From Bradyrhizobium frederickii (GTDB lineage: Bacteria > Pseudomonadota > Alphaproteobacteria > Rhizobiales > Xanthobacteraceae): DNA of 64,000 bases. The stretch spans positions 282,783 through 346,782 of the forward strand of contig NZ_SPQS01000007.1 of assembly GCF_004570865.1 (NCBI RefSeq), in the 5' to 3' direction. This document shows positions 46,058 through 54,601 of the stretch, piece by piece. Within the stretch, counting starts at the first letter, position 1, and every line of letters begins with the position of its first letter. The notes below the pieces were generated by a model. That model made no database searches, was not told the DNA's origin, and worked only from the letters and a program-made list of their open reading frames with translations. Made by a program: the position numbers and the translations under genes.

Positions 46058-47419
46058 TCATGAACAGCCGCAGCCGGCGCCGCCTGCCTTCCTGGCATTT
46101 TCGTCGGCGGCGCAGCAGGCTGACGTCTCCTCCTTCGCCGGCCCCCCGCAGCATCCCGCACCCGGCGCCTCGACAACGCCGCGCGTGCAGACGCCGGTCT
46201 CCGGCAGCACGAGCTCGACCCGAGCGGCAGCCTTCTTGTCGCCGGCAAGGTCGGCCGCGATGGAGCGGACCTGCTCGTATCCGGTCATCATCAGGAAGGT
46301 CGGCGCGCGGCCGTAGGACTTCATGCCGGCGAGATAGAAGCCCGGTTCGGCGTGCGCGAGCTCGCGCGCGCCGTGCGGACGGACCGTGCCGCAGCTGTGC
46401 TCGTTGGGATCGATCAGCGGCGCGAGCGCGGCAGGCGCCTCGATGGCCGGATCGAGCCGCAGCCGCAGCTCGGACAGGAACGACAGATCGGGGCGAAAGC
46501 CGGTGGCGACGACGAGCTCATCCGCCACCACGCTGCGCGCACCGCAGCCGCCGCCAGCCGAAATCCTGAGGCGGCCTTCGGACTCCGAGAGGTGAGTGAC
46601 ACCGAATTGGCTCTCCACCCTGATCTTGCCTGCGGTCACGAGTGCGGCAAAGGCGGAGCCCAGCTCGCCGCGCGCGGCCAGCTTGTCATTGCGGCCGCCG
46701 CCGAAAGCCTTGGCCGGATCGGCGCCGCGCAACAGCCAGATCGCTTGCGTGCCCGGCACCTCGCCCGCGAGCTGCGCGAGATCGATCAGCGTACCGACGG
46801 CGGAATGGCCGGCACCGAGCACGGCGACGATCTTGCCGGCATATCTGGCGCGATCTGTGCCCCGCACATCCGGCATGCCATAGGCGATGCGGTCGGCGCG
46901 CTCGCGCTCGCCAATCGCGGGCAAGCCGTTGCTGCCGGCGGGGTTGGGGGAGAACCACGTGCCCGAGACATCGATAACGGCATCGGCACGCAGCACCTCG
47001 GGACCCCCGCCGTTCTGATAACGGATCTCGAACGGCGCCCGCTCCCTGCCCTTCGTTGTCGCCTTGTCGAAGCCGGCGCGGCTGATCGCCGTGACGCGGC
47101 TCGACGTGCGGATCGTCTCGCGCAGCGGCGTGCGCGTTGCGAGCGGCGTCAGATAGCGGTCGATCAGCTCGCCGCCGGTCGGATAGGACTGCGGGTCCGG
47201 CGAATTCCATCCTGTCGGCGCGAGCAGGCGCGCCGCCGCCTTGTCGATATTGTATTCCCATGGGGAGAACAGCTGGACATGCTGCCACTGGCGGATCGCG
47301 TGCGCGGCTTCAGGTCCGGCCTCGAGCACGATGGGAGACATGCCGCGTTCGAGCACATGTGCGGCGGCAGCGAAGCCAACCGGCCCTGCACCGATGACGG
47401 CGACCGTCTTGGCGTTCAT
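46058..47419 (-). CDS. arsO: ArsO-like flavin monooxygenase with Cys-rich tail
   Basis: Two-dinucleotide-binding flavoprotein of 453 residues. The FAD site is VIGAGPVGFAAAAH near the N-terminus, the NAD(P)H site VLGAGHSAVGT near the middle and the ATGFRPDLSF loop later. The last ~45 residues are rich in cysteine (CTRG, GCCGG, ACCA, GCGCS), a pattern suited to trivalent arsenic binding. Located between an arsR gene and an MFS gene, it fits the ArsO group of arsenic-operon flavoproteins. The ATG at 47419 follows AGGAG. An operator-like element lies just upstream at 47433-47454. Confidence 0.85.
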   Translation of the reverse strand: MNAKTVAVIGAGPVGFAAAAHVLERGMSPIVLEAGPEAAHAIRQWQHVQLFSPWEYNIDKAAARLLAPTGWNSPDPQSYPTGGELIDRYLTPLATRTPLRETIRTSSRVTAISRAGFDKATTKGRERAPFEIRYQNGGGPEVLRADAVIDVSGTWFSPNPAGSNGLPAIGERERADRIAYGMPDVRGTDRARYAGKIVAVLGAGHSAVGTLIDLAQLAGEVPGTQAIWLLRGADPAKAFGGGRNDKLAARGELGSAFAALVTAGKIRVESQFGVTHLSESEGRLRISAGGGCGARSVVADELVVATGFRPDLSFLSELRLRLDPAIEAPAALAPLIDPNEHSCGTVRPHGARELAHAEPGFYLAGMKSYGRAPTFLMMTGYEQVRSIAADLAGDKKAAARVELVLPETGVCTRGVVEAPGAGCCGGPAKEETSACCAADENARKAGGAGCGCS

Positions 47420-47432
47420 TCCAGCTTCTCCT

Positions 47433-47454
47433 ATATTTCTAGAATCATCGAATA
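47433..47454 (-). promoter_or_regulatory. ArsR operator-like element upstream of arsO
   Basis: Contains ATATTTCTAGAAT followed by TCGAATA, nearly the same as the element at 47826-47850. It lies 14-35 bp upstream of the arsO start, between arsO and the arsR gene that precedes it, so arsO could have its own regulated promoter. Confidence 0.5.
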
Positions 47455-47468
47455 AGCTCGCAAAGAGA

Positions 47469-47795
47469 TCACGCCGCCGTTTGCGCTCCCTTGCATCCGG
47501 CTTCGTCGGCGCAGCATTCCGCCGCCAGGAAGGCGACCAGGCCGCGCATCGCGTCAAAGTTCGCGTGGCAGATCAGCGTGGTCGATTCCCTGACCTGGCT
47601 GACGAGTCCGACCGCGACCAGGGTCTTGATGTGATGCGACAGCGTCGAGGCCGGGATCTTCAGCTTCTCCTGCAGGCGGCCGACGGGCATGCCCGCGTGC
47701 CCGGCCCGGACCAGGGTCCGGTAGATCTGGAGCCGGGTTTGATTGCCCAGGGCTTCCAACCGTGCTGCTGCGTCGGCGATCTTCATGACGCTCAT
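47469..47795 (-). CDS. arsR: ArsR-family repressor (minus-strand arsenic arm)
   Basis: Metalloregulator of 108 residues. The winged helix shows RLEALGNQTRLQIYRTLVRAG, PVGRLQEKLKIPASTLSHHIKTL and the wing VGLVSQVRESTTLICHANFD. Near the C-terminus AECCADEAGC provides three cysteines close together, a plausible trivalent arsenic site differing from the alpha-3 CVC type of plasmid ArsR. The ATG at 47795 follows CAGG. It is the first gene of the minus-strand arm arsR-arsO-MFS and faces away from the second arsR gene. Confidence 0.92.
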   Translation of the reverse strand: MSVMKIADAAARLEALGNQTRLQIYRTLVRAGHAGMPVGRLQEKLKIPASTLSHHIKTLVAVGLVSQVRESTTLICHANFDAMRGLVAFLAAECCADEAGCKGAQTAA

Positions 47796-47825
47796 GCTGC
47801 ACCTGTTCGCGCGCCCCGTCAAACC

Positions 47826-47850
47826 ATATTTCTAGAATATTCGAATTATA
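47826..47850. promoter_or_regulatory. ArsR operator-like element in the divergent arsR spacer
   Basis: Begins ATATTTCTAGAAT and continues ATTCGAATTATA; parts are self-complementary (ATTCGAAT) and most is shared with 47433-47454. It sits 31-55 bp upstream of the minus-strand arsR and 60-84 bp upstream of the plus-strand arsR. Confidence 0.55.
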
Positions 47851-47909
47851 GTGAGGCCGGCGAAGCGATTCAGGTTGACTCGGCCGGTTAGTTCCGTAAA
47901 TCTGGATAT

Positions 47910-48269
47910 ATGGAAAATGAAGAAGCCGTCCTCGCCCTCGCCGCGCTGGCCCAGCCGACCCGCCTGGAGGCGTTCCGGACGCTGGTGAAGCACGAGCCCG
48001 ACGGCCTTGCCGCCGGCGACCTCGCCCGCCTGCTGGAGGTTCCGCAGAATACGCTCTCCGCGCATCTGGCGATCCTGAGCCGGGCGCGCCTCGTCTCCTC
48101 CGAGCGGCACAGCCGTTCGATCGTCTACCGCGCCAATCTCGGCGAATTCCGCGACGTCGCGGTTTTCCTGTTGCGCGATTGCTGCGGCGGACGTCCCGAG
48201 GTCTGCAATCCCGTCGTCGAAACCCTGCAATCCTGCTGCTCGCCGAAACGGAACGAGCGAGTGCGCTGA
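47910..48269 (+). CDS. arsR: ArsR-family repressor (plus-strand arsenic arm)
   Basis: Second metalloregulator, 119 residues, only distantly similar to the first. Winged helix: LAALAQPTRLEAFRTLVKHEPDG, AAGDLARLLEVPQNTLSAHLAILSRA. Cysteines are grouped late (DCCGGRPEVC and QSCCSPK), which suggests a C-terminal As(III) site. The stop shares one base with the start of aqpS (TGATG), so it is the leader of the arsR-aqpS-arsC operon, as in Sinorhizobium meliloti. Confidence 0.93.
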   Translation: MENEEAVLALAALAQPTRLEAFRTLVKHEPDGLAAGDLARLLEVPQNTLSAHLAILSRARLVSSERHSRSIVYRANLGEFRDVAVFLLRDCCGGRPEVCNPVVETLQSCCSPKRNERVR

Positions 48270-48970
48270 TGCAAACCTTCGACCTCTCGAGGCGATTTAC
48301 AGCCGAAGCACTCGGCACCGGCATTCTCGTCGCCACGGTCGTCGGGTCCGGTATCATGGCGGAAACCCTGACCAAGGATGTTGCTCTTGCGCTGCTCTGC
48401 AATACCTTGCCGACCGGCGCCATTCTGGTGGTCCTGATCACCGTGCTCGGTCCGATCTCCGGCGCGCATTTCAATCCGGCGGTCACGCTGGTTTTCGCCG
48501 GCAAGCGCGAGCTGCCGGCGACCGAGGCCGCGTTCTACGGGATCGCGCAGATCGCCGGCGGCATCGCGGGAACGCTGGCCGCGCATTTGATGTTCGGACT
48601 GCCCCTGCTCGAGCTCTCGACGAAGGTCCGAACCGGAGGGCCGCAATGGTTCGCCGAGGCCGTCGCCGCCTTCGGGCTGGTGGCGACGATCCTGGCCGGC
48701 ATCCGGTTTCAGCGGAATGCGGTGCCCTGGCTGGTGGGCCTTTACATCACGGCGGCCTATTGGTTCACGGCTTCCACGTCGTTCGCCAATCCGGCGGTGG
48801 CGATTGCGCGATCACTGACGAACACCTTTGCGGGCATCCGCCCCACCGACCTGCCCGGCTTCATCCTGGCCGAGCTTTGTGGAGCGCTTGCCGGCATGCT
48901 GCTGATGAACTGGCTGCTGGGACGCGGCGAGGCGCGCGGCCCAGTTCCAATTGCGGAGACAAGTCGATGA
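48269..48970 (+). CDS. aqpS: Arsenic-locus aquaglyceroporin AqpS
   Basis: Channel protein of 233 residues with six helices and the two pore-lining NPA motifs, N69-P-A (HFNPAV) and N174-P-A (FANPAV). In rhizobia AqpS replaces an ArsB pump: arsenite produced inside by ArsC leaves through the channel down its gradient. The gene position between arsR and arsC supports this role. It overlaps arsR by one base and arsC by four (ATGA), so all three are translationally linked. No arsB or acr3 gene is present in the window. Confidence 0.93.
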   Translation: MQTFDLSRRFTAEALGTGILVATVVGSGIMAETLTKDVALALLCNTLPTGAILVVLITVLGPISGAHFNPAVTLVFAGKRELPATEAAFYGIAQIAGGIAGTLAAHLMFGLPLLELSTKVRTGGPQWFAEAVAAFGLVATILAGIRFQRNAVPWLVGLYITAAYWFTASTSFANPAVAIARSLTNTFAGIRPTDLPGFILAELCGALAGMLLMNWLLGRGEARGPVPIAETSR

Positions 48971-49368
48971 GCGTCACGATCTATCATAACCCCGCCTGCG
49001 GCACCTCGCGCAACACGCTGGCGATGATCCGGCAGAGCGGTGTCGAACCCGTCGTGATCGAGTATCTGAAGACGCCGCCCTCGCGCGAGACGCTCAAGCA
49101 GCTGATCGAGAAAATGGGCGTGCCGGTCCGCGCGCTGCTGCGCGAGAAAGGAACACCGTACAAGGAGCTCGGCCTCGACGATACCAAATGGTCCGACGAC
49201 GAGCTGATCGATCAGATGCTCGCACATCCCATCCTCATCAACCGTCCGATCGTGGTGACGCCGAAGGGCACGCGCTTGTGCCGCCCCTCGGAAGCGGTCG
49301 TCGATCTCCTGGATCATCCGGTCGGCCGCTTCGTCAAGGAAGACGGCGAAGTGATCGAGGCGCGATAG
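48967..49368 (+). CDS. arsC: Arsenate reductase ArsC, glutaredoxin-coupled type
   Basis: Reduces arsenate to arsenite using glutathione and glutaredoxin; 133 residues. The catalytic pattern is HNPACGTSRNTL with Cys11, and the arginines of the anion site are in LINRPIVVTPKGTRLCRP. The ATG overlaps the aqpS stop by 4 bp. It is the last gene of the tight cluster; a GFA gene follows after a 126-bp gap with its own ribosome site. An arsH gene, often next in rhizobia, is not found here. Confidence 0.96.
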   Translation: MSVTIYHNPACGTSRNTLAMIRQSGVEPVVIEYLKTPPSRETLKQLIEKMGVPVRALLREKGTPYKELGLDDTKWSDDELIDQMLAHPILINRPIVVTPKGTRLCRPSEAVVDLLDHPVGRFVKEDGEVIEAR

Positions 49369-49494
49369 ACTGGCTTCGATGGCAGCAGCTGTCACGCGAC
49401 AGTAGGACGCAAGCGCAAGACCGATTGCGCAATTGATGCCGCAAATCTCGAGAGCTATCGATCGGCAACGTCAATGCGCGATCGGGAGAGACGC

Positions 49495-49902
49495 ATGAGC
49501 ACCATCACGGGCGGCTGTCACTGCGGCGCAATCCGTTATGAGGTCGAAGGCGACGCGATCGTGCATGCGCTGTGCCATTGCCGCGATTGCCGGCTCCACT
49601 CCGGCGCTCCGGTTGTCGGCTGGACGATGTATCCGGACGTGGCCGTCAAGGTGACCAAGGGCGAGCCCAGGATCTACAGCTCGTCGGAACACGGTCGGCG
49701 GCATTTTTGCGGCAAGTGCGGCACCGGCCTGTTCTACGTCAATGCCAGCCTGATGCCCGGAATCATCGACATCCAGAGCGCGACCTACGACGATCCCGAG
49801 GCCGTGCCGCCCATGATGCACATTCAGGTCGCCGAGCGCCTGCGCTGGATGGAGCGCGCGCACGAACTGCCGACGTTCGAGCGCTATCCGCCGCAGCCGT
49901 AA
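49495..49902 (+). CDS. GFA/CENP-V family zinc protein
   Basis: Small zinc-binding protein of 135 residues related to glutathione-dependent formaldehyde-activating enzyme. Zinc ligands are GGCHCGAIRYE, LCHCRDCRL and FCGKCGTGLF. The in-frame ATG at 49495 is preceded by GGGAGAG; an earlier possible start at 49474 has no such site. Members have been linked to S-hydroxymethylglutathione or related adducts, but many have unknown substrates. It ends 13 bp from the convergent cusA gene. Confidence 0.9.
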   Translation: MSTITGGCHCGAIRYEVEGDAIVHALCHCRDCRLHSGAPVVGWTMYPDVAVKVTKGEPRIYSSSEHGRRHFCGKCGTGLFYVNASLMPGIIDIQSATYDDPEAVPPMMHIQVAERLRWMERAHELPTFERYPPQP

Positions 49903-49915
49903 CACCTCGCTGATC

Positions 49916-52900
49916 TTACTCTGCCGCCTGCGAGGCCTGCATGGCGCGGGCCGCGTCGACCGCGTCGTCCTCGGCGAGCGCCGGCTGATTGCCGTCAGGC
50001 AGTCCCCGCCCCTTCACCAGGCCGAAGATCGCGGGGATCACGATCAGCGTCAGCAGCGTCGATGAGATCATCCCGCCGATCATCGGCAGCGCGATGCGTT
50101 GCATGATCTCCGATCCGGTTCCGGTGCTCCACATGATCGGCAGCAGGCCCGCCATGATGGCGACCACGGTCATCATCTTGGGCCGGACGCGCTCGACCGC
50201 GCCGACCATGATGGCGTCGTGGAGATCGGCCCGGCTGAAGACCCTGCCCTCGGTGTCGCGCCTCGCCTTCATCTCGGCCAGCGCGTGATCGAGGTAGATC
50301 AGCATCACGACGCCGGTCTCGGCGGCGACGCCGGCGAGCGCGATGAAGCCGACCGCGACGGCGACGGACAGGTTGAAGCCGAACCACCACATCATCCAGA
50401 TGCCGCCGACCAGCGCGAACGGCAACGACAGCATCACGATCAGCGTCTCGGTCAGCGCCTTGAAATTCAGGAACAGCAGCAGGAAGATGATCGTCAGCGT
50501 CACGGGCACGACGATCTTGAGGCGCGCTGCCGCGCGCTGGAGATATTCGTACTGGCCGCTCCAGACCACATAGGTGCCGGCGGGAAACTGGATGCTCTCC
50601 GTCACCGCGCGTTGCGCGTCCGCGACGTAGCTGCCGATGTCGCGATCGCGGATGTCGACATAGATGTAGGTCGCGAGCTGGCCGATCTCGGTCCGGATCG
50701 AGGTCGGCCCGCGCGCCGGCTCGACCTTGGCGACCTCGCCGAGCGGGACGGCGCCGCCTGCCGGCATCGGCACCAGGATGTCGCTGGCGATCGCCTTGGG
50801 ATTGTCGCGCAGGTCGCGCGGATAGCGCATGTTCACCGTGAAGCGCTGCCGGCCCTCCACGATCGTCGTCACCGTCTGGCCGCCGAGAGCGGCGGCGATG
50901 GTGTCCTGGACGTCCTGGATCAAAATGCCGTAGCGGGCGAGCGCCTCGCGGTCCGGGACGATCTCCAGATAATATCCGCCGATGCCCCGCTCGGCGTAGG
51001 CCGAGGAGGTGCCCGGCACGGTCTTGATCACGCGTTCGACCTGCCGCGCCAGCCGGTCGATCTCGACGAGGTCGGTGCCCATGACCTTGACGCCGACAGG
51101 GGTGCGGATGCCGGTCGAGAGCATGTCGATGCGCGCCTTGATCGGCATGGTCCAGGCGTTGGAGACGCCGGGGAATTGCAGCGCCTTGTCCATCTCCGCG
51201 ATCAGACTGTCGACGGTGACGCCGGGGCGCCATTGCTCCTTCGGCTTCAGGTTGACGATGGTCTCGAACATCTCGGTCGGCGCCGGGTCGGTCGCGGTCG
51301 CCGCCCGCCCCGCCTTGCCGTAGACGGAGGCGACCTCGGGGAACGACTTGATGATGCGGTCCTGCATCTGCATCAGCTCGGCCGCCTTGGTCACGGAGAT
51401 GCCGGGCAGCGTCGTCGGCATGTAGAGCAGCGTGCCCTCGTTCAGCGTCGGCATGAACTCGGTGCCGAGCTGGCGGGCCGGCCAGATCGTGACGGCGAGC
51501 ACAGCGAGCGAGGCCAGGATCACCAGCGTCTTGGCGCGGAGCACGCCCTTGATCACGGGCCGGTAGATCCAGATCAGGAAGCGATTGATGATGTTCCGGC
51601 CCTCCGGCACGATTCGGCCGCGGACGAAGATCACCATCAGCGCCGGCACCAGGGTGACGGACAGGAGGGCCGCAGCGGCCATCGCGAACGTCTTGGTGAA
51701 GGCGAGCGGGCTGAACAGCCGCCCTTCCTGCGATTCCAGCGTGAAGATCGGCATGAACGACACGGTGATGATCAGCAGGCTGAAGAACAGCGCGGGCCCG
51801 ACTTCGGACGCGGCCTCGACCAGGACCTGCACGCGAGACTGATCGGGCCTGGCGCGTTCGAGATGCTTGTGGGCGTTCTCGATCATGACGATCGCGGCAT
51901 CCACCATGGCGCCGATCGCGATCGCGATGCCGCCGAGGCTCATGATGTTCGAGCCGAGGCCGAGCAGCTTCATGGCGCCGAACGCCATCAGCACGCCGAC
52001 CGGCAGCATCAGGATCGCGACCAGCGCGCTGCGGACGTGGAGCAGGAACACGATGCAGACCAGCGCGACGACGATGCTCTCCTCGAACAGCGTATGCTTG
52101 AGCGTGTCGATGGCCGCGTAGATCAGGCTGGAGCGGTCGTAGACCGGGACGATCTCGACCGATTTCGGCAGGCTGCTCGCGATCTCCTTGAAGCGCCTTT
52201 TGACGTTCTCGATGACGTCGAGGGCGTTGACGCCGAAGCGCTGCAGCACGATGCCGCTTGCGACCTCGCCCTCGCCATTCAGCTCGGTGATGCCCCTGCG
52301 CTCGTCCGGTCCGAGCTCGACATTGGCGACGTCGCGGAGCAGCACCGGCGTGCCGTTGCTCGTCTTCAGAACGATGTTGCCGAGATCGTTGATGCTCTTG
52401 ATGTAGCCCTTGCCGCGGATGACGTATTCGAACTCTGCGAGCTCGACGGTGCGCCCGCCGACATCGGCATTGCTGGCGCGGATGGCTTCACGGATCTTCT
52501 GCATGCTGATGCCGCGATCGCGCATCCGCTGCGGATCGAGCACCACGTTGTACTGCTTGACGAAGCCGCCGATGCTGGCGACCTCGGCGACGCCCTCGGC
52601 CTTGGCCAGCGCGAACTTCAGATTCCAGTCCTGGATCGAGCGGGTGTCCGCCAGGTTCAATTCCTTCGACAGGACCGCATACTGGTAGACCCAGCCGACG
52701 CCGGTCGCATCGGGACCGATGGTCGGGCTGACGCCGGCGGGAAGGCGCGACGCGGCGCCGTTCAAGAATTCCAGGACGCGCGAGCGCGCCCAGTAGATGT
52801 CGGTGCCGTCCTCGAAGATCACGTAGACGAACGAAACGCCGAAGAACGAGAAGCCGCGCACGACCTTCGATTTCGGCACGGTCAGCATCGCCGTGGTCAA

Positions 52901-53104
52901 GGGATAGGTGACCTGGTCCTCGATCACCTGCGGCGCCTGGCCGGGATATTCGGTGTAGACGATGACCTGGGTGTCCGAGAGGTCCGGGATCGCATCCAGC
53001 GGCAGATGGATCAGCGCATAGAGACCGGCCGCGGCTGCAAAGCCGGCGCCGAACAGCACCAGCAGCAGGTTGCGCGCCGACCAGGCGATGATGCGGGCGA
53101 TCAT
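49916..53104 (-). CDS. cusA: Heavy-metal RND efflux pump, CusA/CzcA family
   Basis: Inner-membrane proton/metal antiporter of 1062 residues with 12 helices and two large periplasmic loops. Family markers include LPLDAIPDLSDTQVIVYTEYPGQ near the N-terminus, and GIAIAIGAMVDAAIVMIENAHKHLE in helix 4, whose Asp/Glu set matches the heavy-metal (HME) proton relay. The substrate class (monovalent Cu/Ag versus divalent Zn/Co/Cd) cannot be fixed safely by eye. The ATG overlaps the adaptor gene stop by 4 bp. No outer-membrane factor (cusC) is next to it, so TolC-type partner must be elsewhere. Confidence 0.95.
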   Translation of the reverse strand: MIARIIAWSARNLLLVLFGAGFAAAAGLYALIHLPLDAIPDLSDTQVIVYTEYPGQAPQVIEDQVTYPLTTAMLTVPKSKVVRGFSFFGVSFVYVIFEDGTDIYWARSRVLEFLNGAASRLPAGVSPTIGPDATGVGWVYQYAVLSKELNLADTRSIQDWNLKFALAKAEGVAEVASIGGFVKQYNVVLDPQRMRDRGISMQKIREAIRASNADVGGRTVELAEFEYVIRGKGYIKSINDLGNIVLKTSNGTPVLLRDVANVELGPDERRGITELNGEGEVASGIVLQRFGVNALDVIENVKRRFKEIASSLPKSVEIVPVYDRSSLIYAAIDTLKHTLFEESIVVALVCIVFLLHVRSALVAILMLPVGVLMAFGAMKLLGLGSNIMSLGGIAIAIGAMVDAAIVMIENAHKHLERARPDQSRVQVLVEAASEVGPALFFSLLIITVSFMPIFTLESQEGRLFSPLAFTKTFAMAAAALLSVTLVPALMVIFVRGRIVPEGRNIINRFLIWIYRPVIKGVLRAKTLVILASLAVLAVTIWPARQLGTEFMPTLNEGTLLYMPTTLPGISVTKAAELMQMQDRIIKSFPEVASVYGKAGRAATATDPAPTEMFETIVNLKPKEQWRPGVTVDSLIAEMDKALQFPGVSNAWTMPIKARIDMLSTGIRTPVGVKVMGTDLVEIDRLARQVERVIKTVPGTSSAYAERGIGGYYLEIVPDREALARYGILIQDVQDTIAAALGGQTVTTIVEGRQRFTVNMRYPRDLRDNPKAIASDILVPMPAGGAVPLGEVAKVEPARGPTSIRTEIGQLATYIYVDIRDRDIGSYVADAQRAVTESIQFPAGTYVVWSGQYEYLQRAAARLKIVVPVTLTIIFLLLFLNFKALTETLIVMLSLPFALVGGIWMMWWFGFNLSVAVAVGFIALAGVAAETGVVMLIYLDHALAEMKARRDTEGRVFSRADLHDAIMVGAVERVRPKMMTVVAIMAGLLPIMWSTGTGSEIMQRIALPMIGGMISSTLLTLIVIPAIFGLVKGRGLPDGNQPALAEDDAVDAARAMQASQAAE

Positions 53105-54522
53105 TTGTGCTCCCCCGTCGCATGGCCAGGTGGGGAAGCCTGAGGCGCCGCCTCGGCAAAGCCCTTGAGCGCGGCCTTCAGATTGCTTTCCGCGTCGATC
53201 AGAAAGTTGGCGGATGTGACCACCGCCTCGCCATCCGCAAGTCCCTCCCGCACCTCGATGTAGCCGCCGCCGCGCCGGCCGAGCTTCACCTCACGCGGCT
53301 CGAAGCGCCCCTCGCCCTTGTCGACGAGGACGGCCTGACGCGTGCCGGTGTCGAGCACCGAGCTGTCCTGGATCGCCAGCACGGGCGCGCCATCGGCCGT
53401 GTCGATGTCGGCATCGACGTACATGTCCGGCAGCAGCGCCGCATCCAGATTGGCGAGCTCGATCCGAACGCGAACCGTCCTCGTCTCGCGGTTCACCTGC
53501 GGATAGACGACGGCGATCTTGCCGCTGAAGATACGGCCGGGAAAGCTCCGCGCGCGCACCGCCACGGACTGCCCCACCGCGATATGGCCGAGATCGCGCT
53601 CGGCGACGTCGACCAGCGCCCAGACCAGCGAGATATCAGCGATCCTGAACAGCACGTCGCCGGGATTGGCACGCATGCCTTCGATCGCGCTGCGCTCGAG
53701 CACGATGCCGTCGCGCGGCGCCGACCAATGGATGGTGACGGGCGCGACGCGCGTCTTCTCCATCTCGGCGATGACCGGCTCGGGCACGTCGAGATTGACC
53801 AGCCGTTGCCGCGAGCCGCGGCCGTACATCTCGACGCCGCCCACCGTCTTCGAAGTGATGGTCGCGAGATATTCCGCCGCGGCGGAGGCGACCGCCGAAC
53901 TGTAGATCTCCATCAGGGGCTGGCCCGCCTTCACGCGCGTGCCGGTGGTGACGTCGGCGACCTTCTGCACGAAACTCTCGGCGCGCATCGCGATCACCGA
54001 GACGCGGCGCTCGTCGAGTTGGATCGTGCCCGGCGCCTTGACCGCGACGCGGATCGCGCGGCGTTCGACCGGCTCTGATTTCACGCCGGTGCGCTGGATC
54101 TTGCCCGGCGAGAGCTTCACCGTGCCGTCGTCGACCTCGTCGCCTTCGTAGACGGGAATATAGTTCATCCCCATCGGATCCTTCTTCGGCACCGGCGAGG
54201 TGTCGGGCAGGCCCATGGGATTACGGTAGTAGAGGATCTTTCGCGATGACGCCGCCTGCGCCGGCTTCGGGGCTGCCGGGGCTGCCTGATCGTCGTCGTA
54301 GACCGGCAGATAGTCCCGGCCGCGGTCGTCCTTCTTCGGGGCGGCGGACCAGAGCGGAGCGCCGCCCGGGTCGCGGTAATAGAGCGGAGCCCGGTTCGCC
54401 TGGGCCGCAGCCGGGGTCGCCTCGGCATGAACCGACCAGCTCCCCTCGTTCGAGAACCAGTACGCGCCCAAGGCGAGGCCGCCGCCGAGCGCGAGAATCG
54501 TCAGGAGACGCAGCGTCTTCAT
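53101..54522 (-). CDS. cusB: RND efflux periplasmic adaptor, CusB family, with two metal-binding-like repeats
   Basis: Membrane-fusion protein of 473 residues joining the pump to the outer-membrane channel. A signal/anchor at residues 4-22 is followed by two similar ~35-residue units, LYYRDPGGAPLWSAAPKKD (about 47-65) and ILYYRNPMGLPDTSPVPKKD (about 95-114), each closing with a YLPVYDDD or YIPVYEGD strand. The second keeps Met residues (NPMG, DPMGMN) typical of the heavy-metal-binding domain; the first does not. The barrel-sandwich and hairpin domains follow. It precedes cusA with a 4-bp overlap. Confidence 0.93.
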   Translation of the reverse strand: MKTLRLLTILALGGGLALGAYWFSNEGSWSVHAEATPAAAQANRAPLYYRDPGGAPLWSAAPKKDDRGRDYLPVYDDDQAAPAAPKPAQAASSRKILYYRNPMGLPDTSPVPKKDPMGMNYIPVYEGDEVDDGTVKLSPGKIQRTGVKSEPVERRAIRVAVKAPGTIQLDERRVSVIAMRAESFVQKVADVTTGTRVKAGQPLMEIYSSAVASAAAEYLATITSKTVGGVEMYGRGSRQRLVNLDVPEPVIAEMEKTRVAPVTIHWSAPRDGIVLERSAIEGMRANPGDVLFRIADISLVWALVDVAERDLGHIAVGQSVAVRARSFPGRIFSGKIAVVYPQVNRETRTVRVRIELANLDAALLPDMYVDADIDTADGAPVLAIQDSSVLDTGTRQAVLVDKGEGRFEPREVKLGRRGGGYIEVREGLADGEAVVTSANFLIDAESNLKAALKGFAEAAPQASPPGHATGEHK

Positions 54523-54574
54523 GGTGTGTCTTCGCGCGCCCGGCGCGCGTCCATCTGAGTGGGACGGAGGAGTT

Positions 54575-54596
54575 CGGACGCCGCGGGCGGCGTCCG
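54575..54596 (-). terminator. GC hairpin between fixH-like gene and cusB
   Basis: Arms CGGACGCCGC (54575-54584) and GCGGCGTCCG (54587-54596) are perfectly complementary with a 2-base gap. It follows the stop at 54602 by six bases, ahead of cusB. There is no T tract on the minus strand; it may limit or set the ratio of read-through into cusBA. Confidence 0.45.
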
Positions 54597-54601
54597 CACG
54601 C

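Noticed and set aside
50099..53143. A 1014-codon plus-strand frame opposite cusA
   Set aside because: It mirrors the pump gene, is Asp/His/Arg-rich without any motif, and the cusA frame is unmistakable.
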